Origin: Thiocapsa sp.
Lineage (GTDB): Bacteria; Pseudomonadota; Gammaproteobacteria; Chromatiales; Chromatiaceae
NCBI RefSeq assembly: GCF_018399035.1
Contig: NZ_CP073760.1
Coordinates: 4,898,501-4,962,500, forward strand
Length of the DNA stretch: 64,000 bases
Reading direction: 5' to 3'
Shown here piece after piece: positions 17,061 through 26,720 of this stretch; positions within the stretch are counted from its first letter, which is position 1; each line of letters begins with the position of its first letter. The translations under genes and the position numbers were made by a program. The notes under the pieces were generated by a model. That model was not told the origin of the DNA, ran no database searches, and saw nothing but the letters and a program-made list of their open reading frames with translations.

Positions 17061-17394
17061 GGCGGCAGCGATCGGGCGGATGGGTTTCGCTTCGCTCTAC
17101 GGGCGCAGGAATCGAGCCGTTGGTGCCGGGAGGATGGGTTTCGCTTCGCTCTACGGGCGCAGGAATCGAGCCGTTGATGCCGGGAGGATGGGTTTCGCTT
17201 CGCTCTACGGGCGCAGGAATCGAGCCGTTGATGCCGGGAGGATGGGTTTCGCTTCGCTCTACCCATCCTACGTTCGGGGCAGGGCTGCGGGCTTTATCCG
17301 CTCTGCGACTGGGACGACGGGGCCGAGGGGCGTTGGCCGGCGGCCGGCGGCACTTCGATATCGGGCGCGTCGCTGCCCGCAGGCGGCATGCGAT
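17061..17394. other. Gene-free stretch holding a 54-bp tandem array
   Basis: There is no gene between the beta-helix protein and the convergent transglutaminase. About 17077-17275 is the tandem array. The remaining ~120 bp are GC-rich without recognisable structure. Confidence 0.75.
17077..17275. repeat. 54-bp tandem repeat array (about 3.6 units)
   Basis: ATGGGTTTCGCTTCGCTCTAC recurs at 17080, 17134, 17188 and 17242, exactly 54 bp apart. The first three are followed by GGGCGCAGGAATCGAGCCGT; the last runs instead into CCCATCCTACG. GATGGG with CCCATC makes the final unit a hairpin. It lies between the 3' ends of two convergent genes and may act as a transcription barrier. Confidence 0.93.
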
Positions 17395-18255
17395 TCACAT
17401 CCACCGCCACCCGCAGCTCGTGGGATCCCCGCCGTAGAAGATCCCGCGCAGCGGCGTGACATCCTGAAAATCGCGACCGACCGCGGTGGTGATGTGCTGC
17501 TCGCCGGGGATCTGATTGTTGGTGGGGTCGAAATCGATCCAGCCCAGGTTGGGAATGAGCACCGAAAACCAGGCATGCGAGGCGTCGGCGCCTTGGAGCT
17601 TGACCTGGCCCGGCGGCGGGAGTGTTTCCAGATAGCCGCTGACATAGCGGGTCGCGAGCCCGAGTCCGCGCAAGCCGGCGATGGCGACGTGTGCGAAATC
17701 CTGACAGACGCCTTTGCGCTGCTCCATCAGCTCGGCAAGGGGTGTGGAGATGGTCGTGGAGGTCGGGTCGTAGACGAAATCGCGGTAGATGCGTCCCATC
17801 AGCTCGATCGTCGCCTCCAGGATCGGGCGCCCCGGCGCGAAGGATTCGGCGGCGTAGGCGCGCGCGTCGGGATCCGACGGGACGAGCGGCGAGGGGAGTG
17901 TAAAGATCCGCAGGTCGGTCATGGGCTCGTCGTAGCGATCGTGCAGACGATCGACGATCCGCTCCCAGGGCTGCGTCGCCTCGGGTCTCGGCAAGGTCGG
18001 GGCGACCACCTCCACCTCGCTCTGGGCGCGCACCTCAAGTGCATCGTGGGCCTGTTGAATCGAGAAATAGCTCACCCGGTTGCCGAAAAAATCTTCGTGC
18101 TCGCGATGAACCGCAGGCCAGGGATCGACCCGGATCTGACTGGACAGACAGCGCTGGCGCGCCGTCTGGGGCGGCTTCAGATGCGCGATGCTGTGGCACA
18201 GCGATACCGGCTCGGCATACTCGTAGCGGGTGACGTGATTGATCCGGAGTCTCAT
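17395..18255 (-). CDS. Transglutaminase-like protease-fold protein
   Basis: The 286-residue product has an N-terminal beta domain (RLRINHVTRYEYAEPV, bacterial transglutaminase-like N-terminal region) and a papain-like core. The catalytic triad is visible: Cys184 in RKGVCQDFAH, His227 in DASHAWFSV and Asp241/243 in GWIDFDPTNN. Its start overlaps the stop of the ATP-grasp/alpha-E gene by 4 bp (ATGA), giving one coupled operon. This trio (ATP-grasp, alpha-E, transglutaminase) is a known widespread but uncharacterised cassette proposed to make or remove peptide-like modifications. The cytoplasmic location (no signal) fits that idea. Confidence 0.9.
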   Translation of the reverse strand: MRLRINHVTRYEYAEPVSLCHSIAHLKPPQTARQRCLSSQIRVDPWPAVHREHEDFFGNRVSYFSIQQAHDALEVRAQSEVEVVAPTLPRPEATQPWERIVDRLHDRYDEPMTDLRIFTLPSPLVPSDPDARAYAAESFAPGRPILEATIELMGRIYRDFVYDPTSTTISTPLAELMEQRKGVCQDFAHVAIAGLRGLGLATRYVSGYLETLPPPGQVKLQGADASHAWFSVLIPNLGWIDFDPTNNQIPGEQHITTAVGRDFQDVTPLRGIFYGGDPTSCGWRWM

Positions 18256-20840
18256 GATGCGCCTCGCGCTGCGGCTCGGCGCAGCAGGCTGTGCGGCTGT
18301 TCTTCGTGCCTGAAATACTGGGCCGTGATGGCGTCCGAGATGGCGGCACTTTGCCGATCCAGCTCGGCCAGCATGGCGGCCAGCGCGGCGCGGCGCGCGC
18401 CTGCCTTGTCCGGCTGGACCATGTTGTCGATTTCGGCCAGGCGGATGCCGGTGAGACCCTTGAGGACGTGCTTTTCGACCGCCGTGCGCCCGACGGCCAT
18501 GTCGGCGCGCGGCAGCTCGGAGATCAGACGTTCGAGCTGCACGAGCTGATAGGCCAGGGCGCGCGGGTTGCCCTCGTCCTGAAAGACCAAGTCCAGGAGT
18601 GCGCCGATCCGGGTGCCGGCACGATAGCGTCGGCGGTAGGTGATGAGGCTGTCCGTCACGCCGAGAACCGCCTCGATGACCATGTTCTCGTCCTGCTCGC
18701 CCGCGATCGGAACCAGCATGGAGCGCAGGAGGCTCGCGGTGGACGAGGCCCGCTCGAGGCGACGTCCGATCTCGAGGAAGTGCCAGCCTTCGTTGTGGGT
18801 CATGTTCTCCTGGGTCAGTGCGGAGAAGGCCACCAACGAGGTGATCAGCGGATCCAGCTCGTCGAGCGCGAGCGAGAGCTGACCGGGCGGTTCATGGGTG
18901 AGGTTGCCGAGATGGGCCTCGATGTCGCTCACGATGCGCCAGGTATCGGCGGAGAGACGGTCGCGGACCGAATAGGCGGCCTGTCCCAGGGCCTGGAGCG
19001 TCTGCGGGAGACCGCCCAGGCGAGCCGGGTCGGAGATGAGCGAGAGCATCTCGGGCACGGGGTTGCGCAGACGCTCGGCCGCGCCGGTCCCGATGAATCC
19101 GGGGAACGACTGGGTCTGGTTGGTCAGTGCCTCCAGGAGCGAGCGCAGACAGCAGGAGTCGCCCGTCGAGGCGGCATAATCGCTGCGCTCGGAGAGCTTG
19201 AAGATGGTGATCCGCAGCAGCCGTACCAGACCCTCGGCGCGCTCGGCATAGCGACCGATCCAGAACAGATTGTCGGCGACCCGACTGGAGACCTCGCTCT
19301 CCTGCGTGACCGCGGGCGTGTGCATCTCGCTCGTGACCAGCAGGCTTTCCTGGCGCTCGGGCTCCGAGGCGACGACCCAGACGTCCTTGGCCAGCCCGCC
19401 GAGCTGGTTGGAGTTGAGTGCGGCATCGCTGGTCGGGGTGACCCGCCCGAGTCCGCCGGGCATGACCGCGTAGCCCTCCTCCTCGGCGGTCAAAAAGGTC
19501 CGCAGCACGCTGGGTCTGGGTTCGAGGTGCCGGCCGATGAGCGCGGGCGCGGTCGACGGATTCACACGCTCCCGAGCGATGTAGCCGTCCGGGCGTTTCT
19601 GAATGGCTTGAAGCAGCGCCGCACGCGCGGGCGCGTCCATGGTATCGGGGAAGATGCAACGCTGACCCTGACCTTTGTTCAGGGGCTTGATGACGAGCTG
19701 ATCGAGACGGTCCACGACCTGGACCAGCGACTGCGGATCGCCGCACCACCAGGTGGGAATATCCGGGATCTGCAGCTCCTCGCCCAGCAGCTCTCGACAC
19801 AGGCTCGGCAGAAAGGCCGGGAGCGCCGGGTGCTCGAGGATGCCGCTCCCCAAGGCGTTGGCGATCACCAGGTTGCCGGTTCGTACCGCTTGGACCAGAC
19901 CGGGCACGCCGAGGAAGGAGTCTTCGCGCAGCTCCAACGGGTCGCACCAACCGTCGTCGACGCGACGCAGGACGGCGTCGATGCGCTCGAGCCGGCCCAG
20001 TGTCCGCAGCCAGAGCGCCCCGTCGCGCACGGAGAGATCTCCGCCTTGTACGAGCGTGAAGCCGAGATAGTTGGCCAGATAGGCGTGCTCGAAATAGGCC
20101 TCGTTCTCCGGCCCCGGCGTGAGGACGACCACGCGGGCATGCTCGGCCCGTCGGGGCGCGAGACGCGTCATGGTGCGCCGGATCGAGCGGAAGAACCCGG
20201 CGAGGCGATGGACATGCGAGTCGCGGAACATGCTGGGCAGCACGCGCGAGAGGACGACGCGGTTCTCGAGCGCATAGCCGAACCCGAGCGGGCTCTGGGT
20301 GCGGTCGCCGATGATCCGCCAGTGTCCGTCCGGCGTGCGGGTCAGATCGGCCGCGTACTGGATCAGGGGGCGATGACCTGCGACCTCCACACCGTGACAG
20401 GGGAGCAGATATTCGGCGCTCGCGTCGAACAGCTCGGCCGGCAAGAGGCCGCTGCGGATCAGCTTGCGCGGCCCGTAAAGGTCGAGCAAGATCTGATTGA
20501 GCAGGTCGGCACGCTGAATCAATCCGCGCTCGAGCTCGGCCCATTCCTCGCTGCGAATGAGCAGCGGCAGCAGATCCAACTCCCAGGGCCGGGACATGCC
20601 CCGCGGCTCGGCGTTGAGATTGTAGGTGACGCCGTTGTCGCGGACCATGCGGGTGGCCTCGCGCCAACGTGCCTCGATGCCGCTCGGCCCGAGCGTGCGC
20701 AAGGCATCGAGAACATATTGCCAGTGGGGGCGTACCTCGCCCTCGGCCGTGCGCATCTCGTCGTAGCGCTCGGGTAAGGGCGTATAGGCATCGACCAAAC
20801 CCGACTGCTCGAGTAAGGGTGCCAGGTCGGGGACAGACAT
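18252..20840 (-). CDS. Circularly permuted ATP-grasp / alpha-E fusion protein
   Basis: The product is ~862 residues. Residues ~1-480 form a circularly permuted ATP-grasp type 2 domain (EVAGHRPLIQYAADLTRTPDGHWRIIGDRTQSPLGFGYALENR; later FVIKPLNKGQGQ-type lysine loop seen as LVIKPLNKGQGQRCIF). Residues ~530-860 form an alpha-E helical domain (RVADNLFWIGRYAERAEGLVRLLR), usually a separate gene. ATG 20840 (MSVPDLAPL) is preferred; ATG 20864 and GTG 20882 are alternatives. The enzyme would activate a carboxylate with ATP and join it to an amine, but the substrate is unknown. It is coupled to the transglutaminase gene downstream. Fusing both partners in one chain supports their acting together. Confidence 0.88.
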   Translation of the reverse strand: MSVPDLAPLLEQSGLVDAYTPLPERYDEMRTAEGEVRPHWQYVLDALRTLGPSGIEARWREATRMVRDNGVTYNLNAEPRGMSRPWELDLLPLLIRSEEWAELERGLIQRADLLNQILLDLYGPRKLIRSGLLPAELFDASAEYLLPCHGVEVAGHRPLIQYAADLTRTPDGHWRIIGDRTQSPLGFGYALENRVVLSRVLPSMFRDSHVHRLAGFFRSIRRTMTRLAPRRAEHARVVVLTPGPENEAYFEHAYLANYLGFTLVQGGDLSVRDGALWLRTLGRLERIDAVLRRVDDGWCDPLELREDSFLGVPGLVQAVRTGNLVIANALGSGILEHPALPAFLPSLCRELLGEELQIPDIPTWWCGDPQSLVQVVDRLDQLVIKPLNKGQGQRCIFPDTMDAPARAALLQAIQKRPDGYIARERVNPSTAPALIGRHLEPRPSVLRTFLTAEEEGYAVMPGGLGRVTPTSDAALNSNQLGGLAKDVWVVASEPERQESLLVTSEMHTPAVTQESEVSSRVADNLFWIGRYAERAEGLVRLLRITIFKLSERSDYAASTGDSCCLRSLLEALTNQTQSFPGFIGTGAAERLRNPVPEMLSLISDPARLGGLPQTLQALGQAAYSVRDRLSADTWRIVSDIEAHLGNLTHEPPGQLSLALDELDPLITSLVAFSALTQENMTHNEGWHFLEIGRRLERASSTASLLRSMLVPIAGEQDENMVIEAVLGVTDSLITYRRRYRAGTRIGALLDLVFQDEGNPRALAYQLVQLERLISELPRADMAVGRTAVEKHVLKGLTGIRLAEIDNMVQPDKAGARRAALAAMLAELDRQSAAISDAITAQYFRHEEQPHSLLRRAAARGAS

Positions 20841-20917
20841 GGGCCTGGGCTCTTTCCGGGACATTGGGCCTGGATTAGACACGTCATGCCCGGGTGTCGC
20901 AAGGTGCGATTAGACCG

Positions 20918-23782
20918 TCATACGAGGGGGAGACGAGGCTCGATGGGCACGTCGGGCGGGGGTTCCGAGTTTTGGGGCAGACAGCGCTCGTAGTGGGCCG
21001 CCGTCAGCGGCGGGGCGAAAAGGTTGCCCTGCGCCTCCAGACAGCCGATGTTGAGCAGGATGAAACGCTGGCGGTCGTCGCGCACCCCGTCGGCGGTGAC
21101 CTCGATGTCCAATGCTTGCGCCATCGCAATCAATGCCTGAACGATCGCGAGATCGTCCGGCGAGTCCGGCATGGCGTCCACGAAGCTGCGATGAATCTCG
21201 AGCCTGCGGATCGGAAGGCGACGCAGAACCTGCGGCGCAAGCCAACTTGTGCCGACCTCGCTCAGGGTCACGCCCACGCCGAGTCGGTGCAGTCCGTCGA
21301 GGACCTCGCGGGCTCGCTCGGGGTGTTTGAACAGGAGCGGTTCGGCGAAGCTCAGCTCGAGGCGCGCGGGGTCGATCTCGTTGGTGCGGAGCAGCCGCTC
21401 GAGTGACGGTACCAGATCGAAATGCGTCAGCTGAGTCTCGGAGATGCTCACGGCAAGGATCCCGATCGGCATGCCCTTAAGGCCCCAGTCCCGCAACTGA
21501 CGGCACGCTTCGGCCAGGACCCACTGACCCAGGTCGATCATCATGCCGCCGGATTCGATCAGGGGCAGGAGCCGTTCGTGCGCGACCAGTCCCAGCTCCG
21601 GCTGATGCCAGCGCACCCGGACCTCGGCTCCCGGCCAACGCCCTGTCTCCAAATGGACGCGCGGCTGGAACAGCAGCTCGAATTCACCTACTTCGATCCC
21701 GATGCGCAGCATCTCGGTCAGGCGCTGACGCGCCGTCGATGTGCCGAGCGGCAGTTCGGAATAGATCCGGAAGCCGTCGCGTCCGCCTTGTTTGACGTTG
21801 CCGAGCGCCGTTGCGGCATGCGCGATCATGACCTCGGTATCGTTGCCCTCATGGGCCTCCAAGGCAATCCCCATGCTCATGGTGACGAAGACTTGATGTC
21901 CGCGCACCGTCATCGGCGCTCGCAGGGCCGAACGCAGGCGACGCGCGATCTCCTGTGCCTCCGTCGGGGTTTGAATCCCCTCGAAGAGCAGCCCGAACTG
22001 GTTTCCGCTCAGGCGTGCCAGGGTATCGGCAGGACGAATGGTCTCGCGCAGGCGCAGCCCGACGGCACGCAGCAGCTCGTCGCCGATCGGGTGGCCGAGG
22101 CTCGCGTTGATGTTCGCGAAACGATCGAGGTCGAGCAAGAAGAGCGCAACCGGGGTGCGATTGCGCCGCGCCGGGTCCATCGCATAGGCCAAGCGCGAGT
22201 CGAACAGCAGGCGGTTGGGTAGTTTGGTCAAGGGGTCGTAGTGGGCAAGAAACTCGACGTGCTTCGGACCGTTGGCGGAGACGCGGCGCTCGGCGAAGAC
22301 GCCGACGAAATTGGTGACCTTCCCGCGGCCATCGAGGATCCGTCGGAGATGCAGTCGTTGCAGATAGATCTCGCCGTCCTTGCGCCGGTTCCAGATCTCG
22401 CCTTCCCAGACGCCGTGTTTGATCAGCCGACGCCACATGCGGGTGAAGAAGCTTTTGGTGTGCCAATGGGAGTTGAGCAGGCTGGGCTTGCGCCCCAGGA
22501 TCTCGGCCTCCGCATAGCCCGTGATCCGGCTGAAGGCGGCATTCACGGCGACGATGCGCCCGTCGGCGTCCGTCATCAAGACGCCGTCCGAGGTTGCGGC
22601 ATAGACCGCCGCGGATTGCAGCAGACGCCGCTCGGAGTCCCGCACGCTGGTGACGTCGCGGATACTGACGACGATACCCGTGACCTTGTCCTCGTCGTCG
22701 CGATGCGGAAAGAGCCTGACCTCGGACTCGCGCACCTGACCGTCCGTGCCGCCCTCGTAGATGTCGTCCACCGCCGGGTGACCCCCGTCCAGGCAGCGAC
22801 CGAGATTGCGATACACCAGCTCGCTGAGCGGACCCTGACCCTCGACCTCCTGCAAAGGACGCCCGATGGCATTCTCCTGCGTCCGTTGGATCGCCGTCAG
22901 GAAGGCCGCGTTTGCGGCGAGCAGGCAGCAGGCGCGGTCGAGGAAGGCGATGCGATCGGGCGACGCGGAGACGATGTCGTAGTAGCGTGCCAGCGCTTCC
23001 TCGGCGACACGGCGTTGCGTAATGTCCAGGACGACGCCGGAGAGCTTGGAGGCGCCGTCCGAGCCTGCCGGCTCGAGGCGGCCGACGCTCTCCGCCCAGC
23101 GCAGCGTCCCGTCGGGGCGGATGATGCGATGCCGAAGGCGGAAGGGGACGGCGGCCTCGATGGCCTGATTTGCCGCGGCGCTCACCATGTCTCGGTCGTC
23201 GGGATGGATCTGCAGCAGCACGGCCTCCAGGGTGACGTCCGTGTCCGGCTCGAAGCCCCAGATGTCATACCAGGTGCGCGAGGCCTGGATGCGACCGGTC
23301 GCAACGTCGATCTCCCAGTTGGCGACCCCCGCGAAGGCCTGCGCCTCGTCGCCGGTGAGCTCCGACTGAACCGGGGTGCTCGCGACGGCGCGCGGCTCGA
23401 TGACGATGCCCACGACGCAAGCAGCGGGCGCCTCGCCCGGAGCGAGGCGCGAGAGGCGCATGATGGTCCCGACGGGGCGCCCCGCTCGGGTCCGCAGACG
23501 CAGGGTTCGGGTAGTCTCGGTCTCGCCTGTGGCGAGAAAGTCGCTGACTCGGGATGCGTCCTCCTCTTCGAGCAGATCTCCGAATGCGAGATCGGTCGGC
23601 AAACCTAGGGGGTAGCCCAAGAGTGCCGAGAAGACTCGGGTTGCTGCCACGACGCGTTGGTCTGCGTCGAGCACGACGGCACAGCAGGGCAACGCGTCGA
23701 GCAGTCGACCCAGATCGACGGCGCCTTGCCGCGCGGAGTCGACACGCGGGGTGCGCTCCTCGGTCGGTTGAAATATGTGCAT
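20918..23782 (-). CDS. PAS-GGDEF-EAL protein with degenerate catalytic motifs
   Basis: The 954-residue protein has no membrane helix. Several PAS/PAC modules lie at residues ~30-510 (for example GVANWEIDVATGRIQASRTWYDIWGF and DGVLMTDADGRIVAVNAAFSRITGY), then a GGDEF domain (~525-680), then an EAL domain (~700-950). The GGDEF signature reads SGNQF, the EAL signature reads EVR (GAEVRVRW), and the DDFGTG loop reads SEVGTS. The acidic metal ligands are therefore missing, and neither synthase nor phosphodiesterase activity is expected. It probably binds c-di-GMP, GTP or a partner protein and reports signals sensed by PAS. It stands alone, divergent from the acyl-activating gene. Confidence 0.88.
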   Translation of the reverse strand: MHIFQPTEERTPRVDSARQGAVDLGRLLDALPCCAVVLDADQRVVAATRVFSALLGYPLGLPTDLAFGDLLEEEDASRVSDFLATGETETTRTLRLRTRAGRPVGTIMRLSRLAPGEAPAACVVGIVIEPRAVASTPVQSELTGDEAQAFAGVANWEIDVATGRIQASRTWYDIWGFEPDTDVTLEAVLLQIHPDDRDMVSAAANQAIEAAVPFRLRHRIIRPDGTLRWAESVGRLEPAGSDGASKLSGVVLDITQRRVAEEALARYYDIVSASPDRIAFLDRACCLLAANAAFLTAIQRTQENAIGRPLQEVEGQGPLSELVYRNLGRCLDGGHPAVDDIYEGGTDGQVRESEVRLFPHRDDEDKVTGIVVSIRDVTSVRDSERRLLQSAAVYAATSDGVLMTDADGRIVAVNAAFSRITGYAEAEILGRKPSLLNSHWHTKSFFTRMWRRLIKHGVWEGEIWNRRKDGEIYLQRLHLRRILDGRGKVTNFVGVFAERRVSANGPKHVEFLAHYDPLTKLPNRLLFDSRLAYAMDPARRNRTPVALFLLDLDRFANINASLGHPIGDELLRAVGLRLRETIRPADTLARLSGNQFGLLFEGIQTPTEAQEIARRLRSALRAPMTVRGHQVFVTMSMGIALEAHEGNDTEVMIAHAATALGNVKQGGRDGFRIYSELPLGTSTARQRLTEMLRIGIEVGEFELLFQPRVHLETGRWPGAEVRVRWHQPELGLVAHERLLPLIESGGMMIDLGQWVLAEACRQLRDWGLKGMPIGILAVSISETQLTHFDLVPSLERLLRTNEIDPARLELSFAEPLLFKHPERAREVLDGLHRLGVGVTLSEVGTSWLAPQVLRRLPIRRLEIHRSFVDAMPDSPDDLAIVQALIAMAQALDIEVTADGVRDDRQRFILLNIGCLEAQGNLFAPPLTAAHYERCLPQNSEPPPDVPIEPRLPLV

Positions 23783-23912
23783 GCGCGGTGACGTTTCGAA
23801 ATGCGATGGCGATTCTTCCGTGATTATAAGCGCGAAGATCGGTAGGGTTATCGTAACTATTCACCTTTTCCGACCGCTCGTCGGCGGCTTATGCTCGCAG
23901 GGTGATCGCATA

Positions 23913-26717
23913 ATGTTTAAGATCAAGGCTTTCGAAGATCCGGAATCGTCTATGACGGGAGCCACCCGAGACGACGAGCGCGCGGAACGGCTGCTCTCGA
24001 TCCTCTTGACCTTTGCGCGCGAGTCTCGTGTACCCGATCCACCGAACGGGATCGATTTGGATACGCGGCTGGACGCAGACCTCGGGTTCGATAGCCTGAG
24101 TCGATCCGAGCTGATTGCGCGGGTCGAGAAGGGTCTCGGGGTGAGACTCTCGGAGCAGGCGCTCTCGGCGGCGACGGCCCGAGACCTCCTGGGGTTTCTG
24201 CTGGAGGAACCGGGGGCTGCCCCCGATGCCCGGCTTGTCGTCGCGCACGAGCGTAGCACCGAGGGTCACCCGGTTGGCGCAGCGACCCTTTTGGACGTCC
24301 TGGACCGGCATCTGCAAGACCACGCGGACCGCATCCATATCCTGTACGAGGGTTCGGACGCGGTCACGCAGCCGATCAGCTATCGGTCGCTCGCCGACGG
24401 TGCCGCACGGGTTGCCGCGCGTCTGCAGGCCGCCGGATTGCATCCGGGCGCGACCGTGGCCCTGATGCTTCCGACGGGGCCGGATTACTTCAACAGCTTC
24501 TTCGGCGTCCTCATGGCCGGCGGCATCCCGGTGCCCATCTACCCGCCGAGTCGACCGCAGCAGATCGAGGAGCACCTGCGTCGCCATGCCCGGATTCTCG
24601 ACAACGCCGGTGCGGCGTATCTGATCACGGTCCCGGAGGCGCGGGCCATCGGCCGCGTCCTGCGGGTTCAGGTCCGCTCGCTGCGAGGGATCTTGACGCT
24701 CGAGGGTCTCGATCGGGAGACCCCGAGCGAGACGTGGGCGCGCCCCGCGCCGGAGGACATCGCCTTTCTCCAATACACCTCGGGCAGCACCGGCGATCCC
24801 AAGGGTGTGGTTCTGAGTCATGCCGACCTTCTCGCGAACATCCGCGCCATGGGCGAGGTCGTGGAGGTCGGGCCGGACGACGTCTTCGTGAGCTGGTTGC
24901 CGCTCTATCACGATATGGGATTGATCGGTGCATGGCTCGGCAGCCTCTATTTCGGCATTCCATTGGTCTCGATGTCTCCGCTTGCCTTCCTGGCACGTCC
25001 GGCACGCTGGCTGGAGGCGATCCATCGCCACGGCGGGACCATCTCGGCGGCCCCCAACTTTGCCTATGAGCTGTGTCTGACCCGCATCACCGACGCCCAG
25101 ATCGCCGGTCTGGACTTGAGCCGCTGGCGTTGGGCACTCAACGGCGCCGAGCCCGTCGGTCCCGAGACTTTGCGTCGCTTCGCCGAGCGCTTTGCCCCCG
25201 CCGGTCTGCGCGCCGAGGCGCTTGCCCCCGTCTATGGTCTGGCGGAGGCGGCGGTCGGCTTGGCGTTTCCCCCGGCGGGGCGCGGGCCTCGGATCGATTG
25301 TATCGATCGCGATCGCTTTGCCCGCTCCGGCTATGCCTTGGCGGTGGATTGCGAGGATCCGCAGGCCATGGAGGTGGTGGCCTGCGGTCGTGCGCTTCCC
25401 GGCTATCGGTTGCGTGTGGTCGACGAAGCGGGTCGCGAGCGGCCGGAGCGCCACGAGGGTCTGCTCGAGTTCCAGGGGCCATCGGCGACCCGGGGCTACT
25501 ATCGCAATCCGGCGGCCACGCGGGCGCTGATCCACGATGGCTGGCACTCGACCGGCGATCGCGCCTATCTGGCGGGCGGCGATATCCATCTGACCGGCCG
25601 TGTGAAGGACCTCATCATCCGCGGCGGGCGCAATATCTATCCCTACGAGGTCGAGCAAGCCCTCGGCGAGGTCGTCGGCGTGCGCAAGGGTTGCGTGGTC
25701 GCCTTCGCGGCGAAGGATCCGGAGCTGGGCAGCGAGCGGCTGGTGATCCTGGCCGAGAGCAAGGAACGCGACCCGGCACGGCGTGCCGAGCTGGTCCGGC
25801 AGCTGCGCGAGCGCGCGACCGATGTGCTCGGCCTTCCACCCGACGAGCTGCTGCTCGTGCAGCCGCGTGCCGTGCTCAAGACCTCGAGCGGGAAGCTGCG
25901 CCGCGCGGCCACGCGGGATCGCTATCTCGCCGGCCAGCTGTCCGAGCAGGTGCGTCGCCCCGTCTGGCAGTTGATGCGGGCTGCGGGGTCCGGTCTTCAC
26001 GCACGGATTCTGAGTTTGCCGGGGCAGCTTTATGCGGGGTACGCCTGGGCGGTGTTCTACCTGATCGCACCCTGGTTCTGGATCGGCATCATGGCGAGCC
26101 CGAGCGCACGCCTGCGGTGGTCGATGGCGCGGGTCGGCATCCGGCTTCTGCGCCGGCTGACCTTCGTACGACTCGTCGTCACGGGCCGGGAGCATCTTCC
26201 GCCCGCGGGACATCCTTTTGTCCTGGTCGCCAATCATCAGAGCTATCTCGATGGGCTCGCCTTGGCGGAGGCGGTGGGCCGTCCGATCGGCTTTGTCGCC
26301 AAAAGCGAGCTGCTTGCGCGCCCGATCGTGGCGGCCTTCATGCGGCGAATGGGTGCAAATTTTGTCGATCGCTTCGACCCCCGCGCGGGCAGTGCCGAAT
26401 CCGCTCGCTTGACCGAGATGCTGACCCGCGGCGAGACCTTGGCGTTTTTTCCCGAAGGCACCTTCCGCGAGCAACCCGGGCTCTTGCCCTTTCGGATGGG
26501 CGCCTTTGCCGCCGCCGCTCAGGCCGGCGTGCCGCTTGTCCCGGTGGCTCTGCGGGGCACGCGCGAGCTGATGCCCGGCGACCGCTTTTCGCCACGTCCC
26601 GGACATGCCGAGGTCCTGATCGGCCCGCCCATCCGGCCCGAAGGCGAGGATTGGGAAGCCGCGATCGCACTGCGCGACCGGGCGCGTGCCTGGATTGAAG
26701 AACGTGTGACCGGCTGA
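23913..26717 (+). CDS. ACP - acyl-adenylating enzyme - PlsC acyltransferase fusion
   Basis: The product is ~934 residues. Residues ~20-95 are an acyl carrier protein with phosphopantetheine site LGFDSLSRSEL (Ser61). Residues ~110-680 are an AMP-forming acyl ligase close to the FAAL group, with P-loop YTSGSTGDPKG (~288) and C-terminal RGGRNIYPYEVEQ. After a hydrophobic linker, residues ~730-915 form a PlsC/LPLAT acyltransferase with NHQSYLDG (HX4D, ~775) and FPEGTFR (~845). The chain could adenylate a fatty acid, load it on its own ACP and pass it to a glycerophospholipid-type acceptor at the membrane. ATG 23913 is chosen; ATG 23952 is possible. Confidence 0.87.
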   Translation: MFKIKAFEDPESSMTGATRDDERAERLLSILLTFARESRVPDPPNGIDLDTRLDADLGFDSLSRSELIARVEKGLGVRLSEQALSAATARDLLGFLLEEPGAAPDARLVVAHERSTEGHPVGAATLLDVLDRHLQDHADRIHILYEGSDAVTQPISYRSLADGAARVAARLQAAGLHPGATVALMLPTGPDYFNSFFGVLMAGGIPVPIYPPSRPQQIEEHLRRHARILDNAGAAYLITVPEARAIGRVLRVQVRSLRGILTLEGLDRETPSETWARPAPEDIAFLQYTSGSTGDPKGVVLSHADLLANIRAMGEVVEVGPDDVFVSWLPLYHDMGLIGAWLGSLYFGIPLVSMSPLAFLARPARWLEAIHRHGGTISAAPNFAYELCLTRITDAQIAGLDLSRWRWALNGAEPVGPETLRRFAERFAPAGLRAEALAPVYGLAEAAVGLAFPPAGRGPRIDCIDRDRFARSGYALAVDCEDPQAMEVVACGRALPGYRLRVVDEAGRERPERHEGLLEFQGPSATRGYYRNPAATRALIHDGWHSTGDRAYLAGGDIHLTGRVKDLIIRGGRNIYPYEVEQALGEVVGVRKGCVVAFAAKDPELGSERLVILAESKERDPARRAELVRQLRERATDVLGLPPDELLLVQPRAVLKTSSGKLRRAATRDRYLAGQLSEQVRRPVWQLMRAAGSGLHARILSLPGQLYAGYAWAVFYLIAPWFWIGIMASPSARLRWSMARVGIRLLRRLTFVRLVVTGREHLPPAGHPFVLVANHQSYLDGLALAEAVGRPIGFVAKSELLARPIVAAFMRRMGANFVDRFDPRAGSAESARLTEMLTRGETLAFFPEGTFREQPGLLPFRMGAFAAAAQAGVPLVPVALRGTRELMPGDRFSPRPGHAEVLIGPPIRPEGEDWEAAIALRDRARAWIEERVTG

Positions 26718-26720
26718 GGA

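Noticed and set aside
17077..17275. CRISPR array at the 54-bp repeats
   Set aside because: Whole 54-bp units are near identical with no variable spacers, and there is no cas gene nearby.
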